Positions 17,601 through 29,760 of a stretch of DNA of 64,000 bases are shown in pieces (position 1 is the stretch's first letter; every line of letters starts with the position of its first letter). The stretch covers positions 83,703,608 through 83,767,607 of the forward strand of contig CM034531.1 in the NCBI GenBank assembly GCA_020002185.1. Direction: 5' to 3'. Below the pieces are notes generated by a model. That model ran no database searches, was not told the DNA's origin, and worked only from the letters and a program-made list of their open reading frames with translations. The stretch is from Paraescarpia echinospica (lineage: Eukaryota; Annelida; Polychaeta; Sabellida; Siboglinidae). The position numbers and the translations under genes are program-made.

Positions 17601-18898
17601 AGATTTAACAAGATTTAACAAGATTGCCATCCAGAAAATTACTCTGGATGGCAGGTGGACAAGGAAGCCTTTTGGCTTATCGAGAGTCCAATACTTTTTA
17701 TCTACATGTATCCCGCCTTTTTTAGGTGTGTGTCGATTTTATTTTTAAACATATTCACGCTACTAGCACCAACACAATCAGGAGATAATCTGTTCCATTC
17801 ATTTACAGTCCTTTGTGAGAATGAGAACTTTCTTATATCTAATCTACACTGCTCCTTTACTAATGTAGCTTCATGTCCTCTGGTCCTTCTATCTTTCTTA
17901 ACTGAGAAAAAAAAAATTCTATCAATATTTTCATAACCATTCAATATTTTAAACACTTCTATGTGATCTCCTCTCAATCTCCTGGTCTCTAATGTTGTTA
18001 AACCACATTCTTTTAGGCGTATTTCGTAACTAAGATCCCTCAGATTTGGTATCATTTTAGTCGCTCTCCTCTGTACTCTTTCTAGCATATCTATGTCCTT
18101 CTTGCGATATGGCCTCCATGCTTGTATACAATATTCTAAATGAGGCCTCACTATTGTTTTGTACAGCGGTACTATTAATTCTTTTTTCTTATACGCTATA
18201 TTTCGCCTAATTAATCCAAGGATTTGATTTCCCTTTGACGCTGCAATTCCGCACTGCTCTGAAACCTTCATATCAGCACTAATGGTTAACCCCAAGTCCT
18301 TTTCTTTTACAGTAGTACTTAGAACAGTACCCCCCATTTTATATTTTACCTCTTCATTCCCATGACCTGTGTGGAGGCATTTACATTTCCCAAAATTGAA
18401 CAGCATTTGCCACTTTTCAGACCATTTGATCAACCTATCAAGATCATCTTGTAAATGCTGTCTGTCTCCATCACTTTTAATCCTTCTAAACACTTTTGTA
18501 TCATCCGCAAATTTTAACACCTTGCTTGTTATATCATCGTCCAAATCGTTGATATATATTAAGAATAATATAGGTCCTAGTACTGATCCCTGTGGTACCC
18601 CACTCAATACCGATTTCCAGTTTGAAGCCTCCCCATCAACTACTACACGTTGTCTTCTGTCATTCAGCCATTTTTCTATCCAGTTTATTATACCATTTCC
18701 TATGCCATGGGCCTTTAGCTTAAGGAGTAATCTTTGATGTGGTACTTTGTCGAAAGCTTTTTGAAAATCTAAATAGATGATATCTACTGGTGATCCCTCA
18801 TCTACCCACCTAGTGATGTCTTCCAAAAAACATAACATATTTGTTAAGCATGACCTCGCTTTTAAAAACCCATGTTGAGATGGGTTTATCAAGTTATG
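17601..18898 (-). mobile_element. CR1-like LINE, copy B, 5-prime truncated in the RT domain
   Basis: The 3-prime end (17601) carries two and a half ATCTTGTTAA units and the same hairpin as copies A and C. The open frame (18898 to 17702) is uninterrupted from the RT palm through the C terminus and contains [33 protein letters not shown] and the terminal THLKKAGYM. It is truncated at 18898, where identity to copy A ends at TAACTTGATAAA. The varying tail-unit number (about 2.5 here, 1.5 in A and C) is typical of CR1-type priming slippage. Confidence 0.93.
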
Positions 18899-20689
18899 GG
18901 CCCCTGAAAGTTCGACCATATCCAGAGTGCACTGCATGTTTTCCTTTATTCTTGCTCTAAAAATTAATGTTGTATTTAATTATACATATGGGCCATTCTA
19001 GCGAAAAGTGTACGGTAGCGGTAAAGTAACATGTCAAAAATCAATGTTTAATTTGTTTTTAGCGAGTGCTAGTATTATCAGATGTGCTATTCACATGAAG
19101 CAGCGCAACTTGATCTGATCTATTATTAGATTTTTAGAAATATATATTCATGGATAAAAAACGTATGTATACTAGAGTGCAGATCTGCTGGTGTCCAAAA
19201 TTCGTGCATCGCTAAATTATGTGGCAACACGGTATTGTGTACTTTTTAACAAGCCTAAAACTTTTACATTAAATGATGAATGCCAGCCAGGTTTACTAAC
19301 AATCGTAGCTGTAGCATTAGGAACAGTCTGTGAACGTACGAATCTCACATTTTCATGTTTCAGTTTTAAAAAATGGGGAAACGGGGACTTTTCAAAAACG
19401 GCTGGAATTTGGAAATGCAAGACCCGTAGACAGACAGACAGACCCAAGTTGCATATACTTATATTTTACTGTGCGTTTTCGTTCACTGCAAGTCAAATAC
19501 TGGACAATGCAGTTTTACAAAATAGAAAGGCGAGACCCTTTCCTAGGGCTAGGCTAGTTACTGTAGTAGAGGCTCGACAGACTCAGTGACAGTCCCAGCG
19601 GCAGCTGACACCGACTGCAGCCGTCCGCGTCGGCGGACGTTATAATTCTACTTAATCGAAACGTTTCTCGGCTGACAGCATTGGGAAGCACTTACAAAAA
19701 TAGCTGTCAATATACGTATGTCTACAAATTGCTTATTTACAATTGCCATTGCTTGAATCAACTCACCTCGGAATCTGACATATTGGCTGTGTGTGAGTGT
19801 GTGTGTGTGTGACGTCAACGATCTTTGTGTGGGTCACTGCGCGTGCATGAATATTACACTTGGACTGTAGAATTAATCATCCACGTGGCAGCAAGCTCAA
19901 AATGATTCGCGTAAACACAATTATTTATCGGCTTTTTGCGCAGATAACACCCCGATTATGCATAAACATGCAAGACATAGCAGTGAAAGTACTTATGGGA
20001 AATGATCACGTTTTGATGCAGTATAGCTCGAATGTATATTAGCTTATAAAGAATCGCTTTAACGCTGGCGATTTGCACGAATCTAGCGTCTACGAAAGCT
20101 CGGTATTTCTGGTAATGTTCAGTTGCAGATATCTGATTGGAGTTGGATTCCACCCGATTCGGTGTGATACTCTTCCATGATTCGCATAGTTTTAACAGAA
20201 GGGGGATCAGTCGAACCCTGAAGATCAACGTCCACGAGATGTGCCGTGTTTCTATCCAGCAGAAAACCAAATTTGCCATCCAGTTGCTGTTCGGCCGATA
20301 GAATTTCGTCTTGTCGTGTTACATCTCCGTACATTCTTTTCGTTCGGCAATCACTTCTGTGCATTCTGGACTCCCCAGATTATGCATATTTCGTTGCCTT
20401 TCTCCATCTGGAGATTCATTCAGATTCTCGGACAGCCTCTCACGTAGCCCCACAATGTCAACGATACAGTCGTAAATAACTATGACACCACCTCCACCTT
20501 AGCATTCCACGGCCTCCTCTGGAGTTCGACCTACTGTGTGACTATGATGTCCGGGCCGCGTCTGTCAAAAAGGAGACCTTTTCAATTGTCCCAAAACAAG
20601 TACACTGTATCAACACAAGTGGTTCCTGGCTGCAGCCGACATTACACCTAGAGGGAAGAGCGGCAAGGCGGTGCGCATTGGCTGAATTG
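18899..20689. other. Intergenic or intronic DNA, no gene recognised
   Basis: No exon was convincingly recognised. There are open frames at 19191-19589 (plus) and 20119-20364 (minus). The latter looks protein-like (QQLDGKFGFLLDRNTAHLV) but matches no family I know. A short (GT)n is at 19793-19810. Confidence 0.4.
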
Positions 20690-21500
20690 GATATGCCATG
20701 TTTAAATTAAAAAAAAAAACGGCTGGTGTTTATGGAGTTGAAAATAAACGCTCTCTTGTACTGTTTTTGTTTTTAAATTATTTACATTTTCTGTGAACGA
20801 ATTGAGTTCATCCTCCAGATGGCACCACAGTAACTGTAGTGTTACGTTTGATTTAATCATCATATGAGGTCTCATCGTTTTCGAGAAAAAAGATCCATTG
20901 ACCCTAGCTCTTCGTATAGGACAGCTTCCGGCAGTCGCTCGTTGTCCACGCGTACCACGTGACCGGTCCAGGTGAGTTATCATCGTTGTAGAAGCGGCTG
21001 CAAACTTACGTACAGCCAGCGTATGGGCCACAAGTCCAGTATCGTCGGCGTACAGTATGCCTCTAATGCACAGTTGTCGTACCTTCGTCTTTACTATAGG
21101 CGGCTTCGGTTGAACAATTTTCTGTCGGAGTCAAATAAAGGCTTTCTGTGACGTCGCGATTTGAGGCAACTGCAGCTAAGAAGAGAGTAAATTGTGTCGA
21201 TTGTATGTTTAACTCCATGTGCACCAGGAAATGCATATGTCGGCTCGCTATCGACCATCGTATAGGCTTGGGTGCCATCGTGAAACGCCCGCAGCAATTA
21301 AATACACTTATTGTGGCAGCCATACTTTGCTAGAAGTCGCCATAGACAGGGGCAACTAACTGAGTCGAATGTCTTGGAGAGGTCGATGAACACGACATAC
21401 AGCGGCTTTGCTCAGTAGATTTTTCGTGCAGTTGCCTGAGGGTGAAAATCATATCAATCGTGCTGCACAAAGAGCTGAACCTAAACTGAGGACGTATGAA
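20690..21500 (-). mobile_element. Non-LTR retrotransposon RT fragment
   Basis: The minus strand reads LYVVFIDLSKTFDSV, LLAKYGC, LRAFHDG, LFLAAVASNRD, LFNRSRL and GILYADDTGLVAHTL (the RT catalytic block, near 21030-21060). These are in several frames, so the copy is decayed. The family is the jockey-like group also represented at 39640-43610. Confidence 0.72.
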
Positions 21501-21794
21501 GTAAACTGAGATTAGTATCAGCTTTCTGCACTACCTTACATATTGACAGCAAAAAAATAAATGATAAGCGGGGACGAGTTTAAGATAACAATGTTGTAAT
21601 TGTTATATCTTCTGCCCTTGGTTTCGTGTTCAGTGTGGTCGATGTAATACATATCCATAAAAAACTCTTTGTCAATCCAGTTGTAAAACAAAAAGGTGTT
21701 TCTCTATGTGACTGATTATGCAATGAAACGTATTTGTGTAAACGATTACGTACGAATGTACACTGACCATACATGCGTACATCATGAGCCATTC

Positions 21795-22250
21795 ACATAC
21801 AGACCTATCACGTGGACCAAAACATGCAAACCTATGACATGGATCAAACACATACAGACCTATGATATGGACCAAATACATACATACCTACCACATGGAC
21901 CAAACACATACAGATTTACCACATGGACCAAACGCATACAGATCTACCACATGGCCCAAACACATCCAGACCTACAGCATGGACCATACACATACATACC
22001 TATATCATGGACCAAAGACATTCGGACCTACCAGATGGACTGTACACATACGGACCTACTACATGCACCAAACATAGACCAAACATATACAGACCTATTA
22101 CATGGACCAAACACATACAGACCTACCACATGGACCATACATATACAAAGCTACCATATGTACCATAAGCATACATACCTACCACATAGACTAAACATAT
22201 AGATAGACCTACCTCATAGACCAAACACATACAAACCTATCATAGGACCA
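21795..22250. repeat. 28-bp satellite
   Basis: About 16 diverged tandem units containing ACATGGACCAAACACATACA and GACCTACC. The unit length is not a multiple of 3 and the array is interpreted as non-coding. Confidence 0.93.
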
Positions 22251-22310
22251 AGCACATGTCGACGTGCTTGTCTTAATTGCTTGTCTCCTGTGAGGCTTTC
22301 AATCACTATA

Positions 22311-24534
22311 CAGCCGTGGTTATCAACCTTGTTTGCGCCATCACCCCTTTTTCATATTATCTGTCCAAACCGACACCCTACTCATTCCAGAAGAACAACA
22401 ATATATTTCAAATCGGTGATTGGATAGGACACACCGTTATTTGAAGTCTATTTTAGCAGGTGCACACATAATTTTTTTATTTCACCAGCGGCTTGTTTCA
22501 AAATATTGCCTTGATGCATAAGAGATGTAAATGGAAAGCAAAGCCTCACAACTGAGGGGAGGTAGCTAGCTTCAATCGTTGTCAAGTAAGACTGTGAGAA
22601 TGTCAGCGTTGAATTTCTCCATAGCTTCCGAATCTTCTGGAGTCACAGAAACTCTGCCTGAACATCATCATTGTCATCAGGTGTTGGTGTCAGTGAGACA
22701 GTGAATTTGTCAGTTAGTAGCCTATATCATTTTCATCATTGCGCAGCCGTAGTGTCCCGTGGGTGGTGGAAGGCCGCAGCATGTCGTTTCCAAATCTGCC
22801 TGTGTTGCACTATCTTCTGCCAGCTGGTGCCCTTCCAATACTCGTCTAGTTCGTCACTCCTCCGTCTCGCCGGTCTGTCACTATATCGTCTCCCTTCGTA
22901 AGGTCACTAGGTAGTGATACGTCCATCTGTTATCTCGTAGTCTGCTGATGTGCCCTGTACAGATCCACTTCTGTCTTCTCATTTGTTCTATCACGTCTAC
23001 GACCTTTGTTTTCTTTCTTACCAAGATGTTTATGTTTCTCTCCCGATATATGGTGATAACATTTTTCTTTCCATCTTTGTTTGTGCGACTGCTAGCGTGT
23101 TCTTTGCCTGGTTGGTGAGTGTCCATGTTTCCGCGCCGTATGTCATCGCTGGAAGTACGAATGAGTTGCATACTTGTCAAATCCAAGCAGGTTCCAAAGT
23201 TACTCTTGAAGATGTCGCGGTGTTTGGCGAATGCTGTCCAACCGGCCGTGATTCTTCTTTGAATATCCTTGTCTTGTATTTTGTTTCTGACGCTGTATCG
23301 CAGGTAGACGTAGCTTTCAACGTTCTCTATCCACGTCGTGTTGATATATATATTGGTGTGTCGTTTTCTAGCATCACTTTTGTCTTCGAAATGTTCATCT
23401 TCAGACCTTCTTCTTAATTTTCATCAGCTGGCTCCTGTAGCATTGTTTAAGTTCTTGTGGTGTAATAGCGCATATGAATATGTCGTCCGCGAAGCGAAGA
23501 TGACTGAAATATCCTCCGTTTATTCTCAAGCCTCTGGTTTGAATGCTTTCATATGCACTCGAAAGAACATACGAAAGCATGTTTGATTCTACATTTCACT
23601 AAAGTGTCTGACTTGTTTCAAGACTTCCAAATGTTAGACGTTTGTTTTGCCTATCGTATGCCTCCGCAACTTTTGAGTTCTGGTAGTGTTTCCAACATGG
23701 CAAAGGTTCTAAAAAAGTGCACCTCCAATTTTACAAATGTTGATTTTGAATTTCTGAAAACAATGGATGATCAAGCTATCTATTGGAGGTCAACGTTAAG
23801 AGAATTGATCTCCCTTGCATATCCACGAGCTAGGCTAGTAATAATTCTCAGTCATCTTCTAGCAAAGGTGAAAGCAGATCCATTTTGTTTGTGACACTCT
23901 TAAGAGCTAGATTCCCTGTTTGATTGCGGCAGCACTGTCTTTGGCCTTGCATGCAGATAATATACATTTCATGAACATTTTGTGACTGTACAAACAGAGT
24001 TTCTTAAAATGGCGAGAATTGGGGACAGCATTCAGCTTCAAACATAGAAAGGATTTCTTCATCACATCTTTGCCTATGGTTGTTACGTCGATGTCACAAA
24101 CATAAAATAGGAATTCTTCAGTTAAAGCACCACGGTGAAGGTAACTGACGAACATTATCAGTTAGTAACAGGATTGAATATAGATAGGGAATGTTTATAC
24201 ATTATGTGATGGACAGTATCCTTCGCAATAGAAATATCATACAAATATTTTCAGCTCTTTTCTCCCCCAACACATGACTGATCATCATCTAAACAAACTG
24301 TACAAAGAGCTGGCCCCACTAATGTCAGGTTTCTTTTTGTTTGTTATTTTTAACGAAACAAAACAATTAATGATACCTCCACCATTGCTTACACCTCTAG
24401 TAAATCGTTTGCGATTAATTGTACATCATTTTAGTGTATGCATCCGAAAACTACACAAGGTGATAAGACGAATCCCCTGAAGTTGCCAAACGATCACCCG
24501 GAGGGTCTCCTGACCCGCAGTGTGACAACCACTG
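22311..24534 (-). mobile_element. Decayed hAT transposon, invaded by an RTE-like LINE
   Basis: The right end, read on minus, is CAGTGGTTGTCACACTGCGG followed by GGAGACCC. The left end is CAGCCGTGGTTATCAACC followed by a CACCCC run. Both resemble hAT termini (CAGTGGTTCTCAAAC). A minus-strand frame at 24155-23907 reads SYLHRGALTEEFLF and TTIGKDVMK, like ZBED/SCAND-type hAT transposases. No matching 8-bp target duplication was seen. Confidence 0.45.
22735..23570 (-). mobile_element. RTE-like LINE 3-prime fragment
   Basis: The minus strand reads GLRINGGYFSHLRFADDIF (catalytic FADD near 23480-23500), then RTKVVDV-like sequence, QKWICTGHISRLRDNRW and DELDEYWKGTSWQ, IWKRHAAAF. This is the characteristic C-terminal end of RTE-clade proteins. 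It contains frameshifts and stops and is 5-prime truncated. Confidence 0.75.
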
Positions 24535-24804
24535 AATTATATAGCCATCGATGCGAGACGTTTTCTCAGCGCATCCATTGCCATCCTCGGTACATTCTCA
24601 TAGTATTCACTGATGTCAGATATAAAAGTCTGATCTGGTTGGCTCATTTACGTGTATTGATACACGTATTATCATTAATAGTTTTAAAAGTCACAACTTG
24701 TATCCACGTGACACAACATTTGGAGTGTAGTTATTGCATTTACAGTTTACAGTGACACCAATGCCTCTATCTATTCGATTACAATGATTAAGGTATATAC
24801 ATAC

Positions 24805-24913
24805 CAGAGTGTTCGCACAACTCCAGCAGACGGTTAGAGTACGCAGAGCCGTAAGACACACGACGAGACATGCAGAATGGGAATGAGACCTCGACCAACA
24901 GAGCGATATTTAT
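24805..24913 (-). CDS. Candidate exon, possibly an upstream exon of the VWDE-like gene
   Basis: A 109-nt minus-strand open segment lies between acceptor CAACAGCAG (before 24913) and donor CTCTG|GTATGT (at 24804). It reads INIALLVEVSFPFCMSRR, then RLLELCEHSG. It looks like host coding sequence and has the right strand. I do not recognise the domain, and it does not join directly to exon 12560-12689 by phase (one base left, two needed), so other exons would lie between. Confidence 0.42.
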
Positions 24914-25059
24914 CTGCTGTTGACAGGGTGAAAGGTGGAGCTTAACAACGTGGTGGGTGGAGCTTAACAATGCGATATGTCTTAAGTGTCGTTTCTCCAT
25001 ATAGCCCCTTCTGGGGCTAACCTAGGAGTTGTCCAGGGCGCATTGCGAAGGGTGCGTGA

Positions 25060-26575
25060 AATTGAATTTGAAAAATTATTTTAAAAAAAGTAAAATAAAT
25101 AATTGTGTAAACCAAATGCAATTAATAAGTTGTGCAGATTAAAAACATAGTCTCTGTGTCTATAGTCTGGTAAGTTGGGCTGGAACGACAAGGTGGATGG
25201 TACTCAGAGCTTGTTGGAATGGGTGTAGAGTGGGTAGGCTTATTATTTATGGGGGGAATAGATCCAAAGCTCAAGAGTATGGGTATCTATTTGTGTGTAT
25301 TTGTTTGGAACGCTGTTTCGTGTACGGGAGCATGGGACTATAAGATGTTGTGGTAGGGTAATGTTCAGGAGGTTGTGTTTTATTTTGTAGAAGAAGGTAA
25401 GTTGGTGTTGTAGTCGTCTTCTTTCTAGAGTCTGCCAACCAAGTTTGTTTATGAGGCCGGTCACGCTTGTTGTGCAGCATTAGTTTAGACTAAATCTAGC
25501 AGCGCTTCTTTAAATTTTTCGAGGGTATTAATGTTATGTGGTGTATATGGATTCCAGGGTACAGCTCCATATTCTAGTCTTGGTCTTCCTGACATATTGT
25601 AGGCTGTTTCCTTAACTTTAGATGTTGCAGGGTGGAGAGTGCGTTTAAGGAGGCCAAGTGTTCTAGCAGATTGGGGTGCAGTGGTGTAGACATGCTTTGT
25701 TCACGACAGTTTAGAATCTATAGTAATGCCGAGGTAGGGGTGTGAATCGACTTGGGAAACTGGTTGGTTTGAGATGATGTAGGTGAAGTGGCTTAGTCTG
25801 CGTTTATGGGTAATTCTGAGAAGGTGACACTTTGGGATATTGAAGTTCATTTGCCATTTGTCTGTCCAGTCGGCTAGTTTGTTTAGGGCTGTTTGAAGGA
25901 TGTTATGGTCTGCAGGTGTTTTGACTTCTCTGTATAGGATTGAATCATCTGCGAAGAGTTTGACATTTGGGTTGATTGAATCGGTGATGTTGTTTATGTA
26001 CAGTGAGAAAAGGACAAGGCCAAGGACTGAGACTTGGTGTACACCGGAGATGACATTTGCAGGAGCAGAGTGGAATTCATTTACTGATACAATCTGGGTG
26101 CGGTTTGATAGAAATGACTTTATCCATTCTATTGTGTGACCTGCGATACCATAGTAGTTTAATTAATTGAGAAGTCGTTTGTGGGGAACCTTGTCGAAAG
26201 ATTTGAAAAAAATCGAAGAAGTACCGTCTATTATTTTGTTTCTGGTCATTCACGGACTGTCTCCACGAGCTGTGTTTGGCAGGATAGTCCAGTTCGAAAT
26301 CCATGCTGGTGATGGAGGATAACGTCGTTAGCACTGTGGTGTTTCTACGTGTGGCTAAGAACGATACGCTCCATCTCCTTGCACAGAATGTCTGTCAGGG
26401 AAATTAGTCTACAATCTACAGGATCGTTTTGCTGCCTTTATTGTATACTGGATTGACAAGAGCTGTGGTCCAGGCTTGTGGGAGTTTGTCGGTGGTGTAT
26501 GATTGCTGGAATATGTGTTGAATTATTGTGGACATGTATCTGGCAGTCTCCTTTTTCTGGGATTTCATATGGTCC
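25060..26575 (-). mobile_element. Non-LTR retrotransposon RT fragment (jockey/CR1 group), decayed
   Basis: Reading on minus gives LPQAWTTALVNPVYNKGS, CRLISLTDILCKEMERI, SLYINNITDSINPNVKL, FADDSILYREVK (near 25940-25960), DWTDKWQMNFNIPKC, then the terminal LGWQTLERRRLQHQLTFFYK. The order is that of RT palm, thumb and C-terminal domain. Frameshifts and stops are present. The 5-prime side ends where the 22-bp satellite begins. Confidence 0.8.
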
Positions 26576-27080
26576 TGATAACAACGCAGTGGATGGAATG
26601 TGACAGTGTAGTGGGTGGAATGTGACAAAGCAGTGGGTGGAATGTGGCAAAGCAGTGGGTAGAATGTGGCAGCGTAGTAGGTGGAATGTGACAGCGTAGT
26701 GGGTGGAATGTGACAGCACAGTCGGTGGAATGTGACAGCGTATTGGGTGGAATGTGACTGCGTAGTGGGTGGAATGTGATAACGTAGTGGATGGAATGTG
26801 ACAGCGTAGTAGGTGGAATGTGACAGCGTAGTGGGTGGAATGTGACAACGAAGTGGGTGGAATTTGACAGCGTAGTGGGTGGGATATGACAGCGTAGTGG
26901 GTGGAATATGACAGCGTAGTGTGTAGAATGTGACAGCGTAGTGGGTAGAATGTGATAACGTAGTGGGTGGAATGTGACAGCGTAGAGGGTGGAATGTGTC
27001 AGCGTAGTGGGTGGAATGTGACAGCGTAGTGTGTGGAATGTGACAGCGCAGTGAGTGGCATGTGACAAAGTAGTGGATGA
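26575..27080. repeat. 22-bp satellite
   Basis: About 23 tandem units of GTGGGTGGAATGTGACAGCGTA with substitutions. It begins abruptly at the truncated edge of the LINE RT fragment. Confidence 0.95.
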
Positions 27081-27575
27081 ATAAGAATGCGAGCCCAGCA
27101 CTTTTGATTATTCACTGCAGACTTGTTCTATTTATCTTTAAGTTGTAAACAAGATTTAACAAACCTGATTATGTGGTAGAATATATAGGAGATAAAGTAA
27201 CAACCATCAAACTACTTACATAAGATAATAACTGTGTAAGCCAGTACTTGCTAGATATTTTGATTAGGTAACATTGTTGTTAAAACTAAGCAAGGGCGAT
27301 AGTCGGGCGGCGTAACCTAAATAAATAAAGCAGCCTAACGTAATAGATTGTATTTAAATTAGGTCACTACCGGGAATGTTAGCGTTCGTGACAGGATAAA
27401 TAGTCGGCTGTGTAATTGAAATTTGTAACCTAAAGTGTGCTGTAGTACACAGGAAACAGTCTTTATAAAGACTAAGTTAGTTAAGTTATTAAATACATTC
27501 TGATCGGGATATGGCGCCTTGCAAGCGGCAAGTCAAGGCAAAGCGACACTTGGTGTGCATTGTCCGGCTGTGGGA
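27081..27575 (+). other. Possible 5-prime UTR and ORF1 start of LINE copy C
   Basis: No gene outside the LINE was recognised. An ATG at 27511 opens a frame (MAPCKRQVKAKRH) that runs into the gap. Because the ORF1 remainder appears directly after the gap, this stretch may be the element 5-prime end, but the gap prevents proof. Confidence 0.35.
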
Positions 27576-28575
27576 NNNNNNNNNNNNNNNNNNNNNNNNN
27601 NNNNNNNNNNNNNNNNNNNNNNNNNNNNNNNNNNNNNNNNNNNNNNNNNNNNNNNNNNNNNNNNNNNNNNNNNNNNNNNNNNNNNNNNNNNNNNNNNNNN
27701 NNNNNNNNNNNNNNNNNNNNNNNNNNNNNNNNNNNNNNNNNNNNNNNNNNNNNNNNNNNNNNNNNNNNNNNNNNNNNNNNNNNNNNNNNNNNNNNNNNNN
27801 NNNNNNNNNNNNNNNNNNNNNNNNNNNNNNNNNNNNNNNNNNNNNNNNNNNNNNNNNNNNNNNNNNNNNNNNNNNNNNNNNNNNNNNNNNNNNNNNNNNN
27901 NNNNNNNNNNNNNNNNNNNNNNNNNNNNNNNNNNNNNNNNNNNNNNNNNNNNNNNNNNNNNNNNNNNNNNNNNNNNNNNNNNNNNNNNNNNNNNNNNNNN
28001 NNNNNNNNNNNNNNNNNNNNNNNNNNNNNNNNNNNNNNNNNNNNNNNNNNNNNNNNNNNNNNNNNNNNNNNNNNNNNNNNNNNNNNNNNNNNNNNNNNNN
28101 NNNNNNNNNNNNNNNNNNNNNNNNNNNNNNNNNNNNNNNNNNNNNNNNNNNNNNNNNNNNNNNNNNNNNNNNNNNNNNNNNNNNNNNNNNNNNNNNNNNN
28201 NNNNNNNNNNNNNNNNNNNNNNNNNNNNNNNNNNNNNNNNNNNNNNNNNNNNNNNNNNNNNNNNNNNNNNNNNNNNNNNNNNNNNNNNNNNNNNNNNNNN
28301 NNNNNNNNNNNNNNNNNNNNNNNNNNNNNNNNNNNNNNNNNNNNNNNNNNNNNNNNNNNNNNNNNNNNNNNNNNNNNNNNNNNNNNNNNNNNNNNNNNNN
28401 NNNNNNNNNNNNNNNNNNNNNNNNNNNNNNNNNNNNNNNNNNNNNNNNNNNNNNNNNNNNNNNNNNNNNNNNNNNNNNNNNNNNNNNNNNNNNNNNNNNN
28501 NNNNNNNNNNNNNNNNNNNNNNNNNNNNNNNNNNNNNNNNNNNNNNNNNNNNNNNNNNNNNNNNNNNNNNNNNNN
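27576..28575. other. Assembly gap of 1000 N
   Basis: Exactly 1000 undetermined bases, a round size that suggests a placeholder of unknown true length. Open frames crossing it are artefacts. Confidence 0.99.
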
Positions 28576-29188
28576 GGGAGAGCAGAAGACACGGGAACAA
28601 GATTACAACCAGACAGATGCAAACCGTACAAAGAGCTACACCGAGGCAGTGATTGAGGGGGCAATGAGGAAAGAGAGGGTGTTTATGGGCGATTCGATTA
28701 TGAGAAAGACAGATAAGACTCTAAGCGAGGGGGAGGACGTCGTTGTTTGTCTACCGGGGGCTAGGATAGAACATGTAACTGAAAGGGTAGAGAAGGTACT
28801 GGGGCATGGCAAGGGAGGGTCTATACTAGTACATGTAGGGACAAATAACGCAGAGAGGGAGGGAACAACTGGGATAGTTCAGAAGTACAGACAGTTAGTG
28901 AAGAAGTTAAAGAAGACAAGAGTAGAACAGATTATCCTCTCAGGAATTTTGCCAGTAATGGGAGGAAGGGGGCCGACATATAGAAACTGCAAGAGGATGG
29001 CGATCAGCGCACTAGTTGAGCAGATGTGTAAAGAAGAGGGGGTGGGATTCGTAGATTTATGGGGATACTTTGTTGGGAGGGAAGATATGTACATGAGAGA
29101 TGGCCTACATCTAAGTGGAAAGGGGCAGCAGTTTTCTCAGAGAACTTGCTGCAATCTGTTGAAAGTGGGACAGGCTGCATCTATTTAA
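28576..29188 (+). CDS. LINE ORF1 protein, SGNH-esterase-like domain (partial)
   Basis: The frame is open from the gap to a stop at 29188. It contains the SGNH/GDSL hydrolase blocks GDSI (near 28688), HVGTNNAE (block with Gly/Asn, near 28832) and RDGLHLSGKG (catalytic Asp/His block, near 29097). Esterase domains of this type are known in ORF1 of CR1-clade elements. The substrate in the element life cycle is not established. The N-terminal part is missing in the gap. Confidence 0.82.
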
Positions 29189-29760
29189 ACTAGATTCGCA
29201 GGGGGGATTCACAGAGAAGCCTGAAACTGGAGGCATAGATAAAGACAGCAGAAATAAATCGGCAAAGAACAGCCTGGAAAACTGTTCTGAATCAGGATAA
29301 AAATGCATTTGTTTAAATGCAAGGAGCATAGTAAACAAAAGAAGTGAACTAAACATTATGGTAGAAGATATTGACCCTCACATAATAGGTATAACCGAAT
29401 CGTGAGCCACCACTGATATATCAGATGCCGAATTGGGACTAACAGGATATGTAATGTTTAGGAAAGATAGAATAGGAAGAAAGGGAGGTGGAGTTATTTT
29501 ATATATTAAAGAATCTATCCAGGCTTATGAAATAAAATTAGAAAGAGAAGCAGATTGCGAAGAAGCTGTTTGGTGTAACATAGTTACAGGAAACTCAACG
29601 TTAACGGTTGGGTTAGTTTATCGAAGTCCAAACATAAGCATAGAAGAGAATGAAAAAATACAAAACGCTATAAGGGAAGTAAGCAAACGGAACTGTATTA
29701 TTATGGGGACTTTAACCATGGGCATATACAATGAAAATCTCTACAGAGTATGGGGAGTGA
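29189..29760 (+). pseudogene. LINE ORF2 endonuclease region, disabled in copy C
   Basis: Relative to copy A, this copy has TAA for TAT in the block before CICLNARS (near 29299), TGA for TGG in ITESW (near 29402), and a one-base loss in the G run of the MGDFN block (near 29705). The endonuclease is therefore broken although the downstream RT is intact. Confidence 0.83.

Noticed and set aside
27489..29188. Long open frames of about 355-542 codons across the gap
   Set aside because: They are formed by 1000 N. Only the part after 28576 in one frame is real coding sequence (LINE ORF1).
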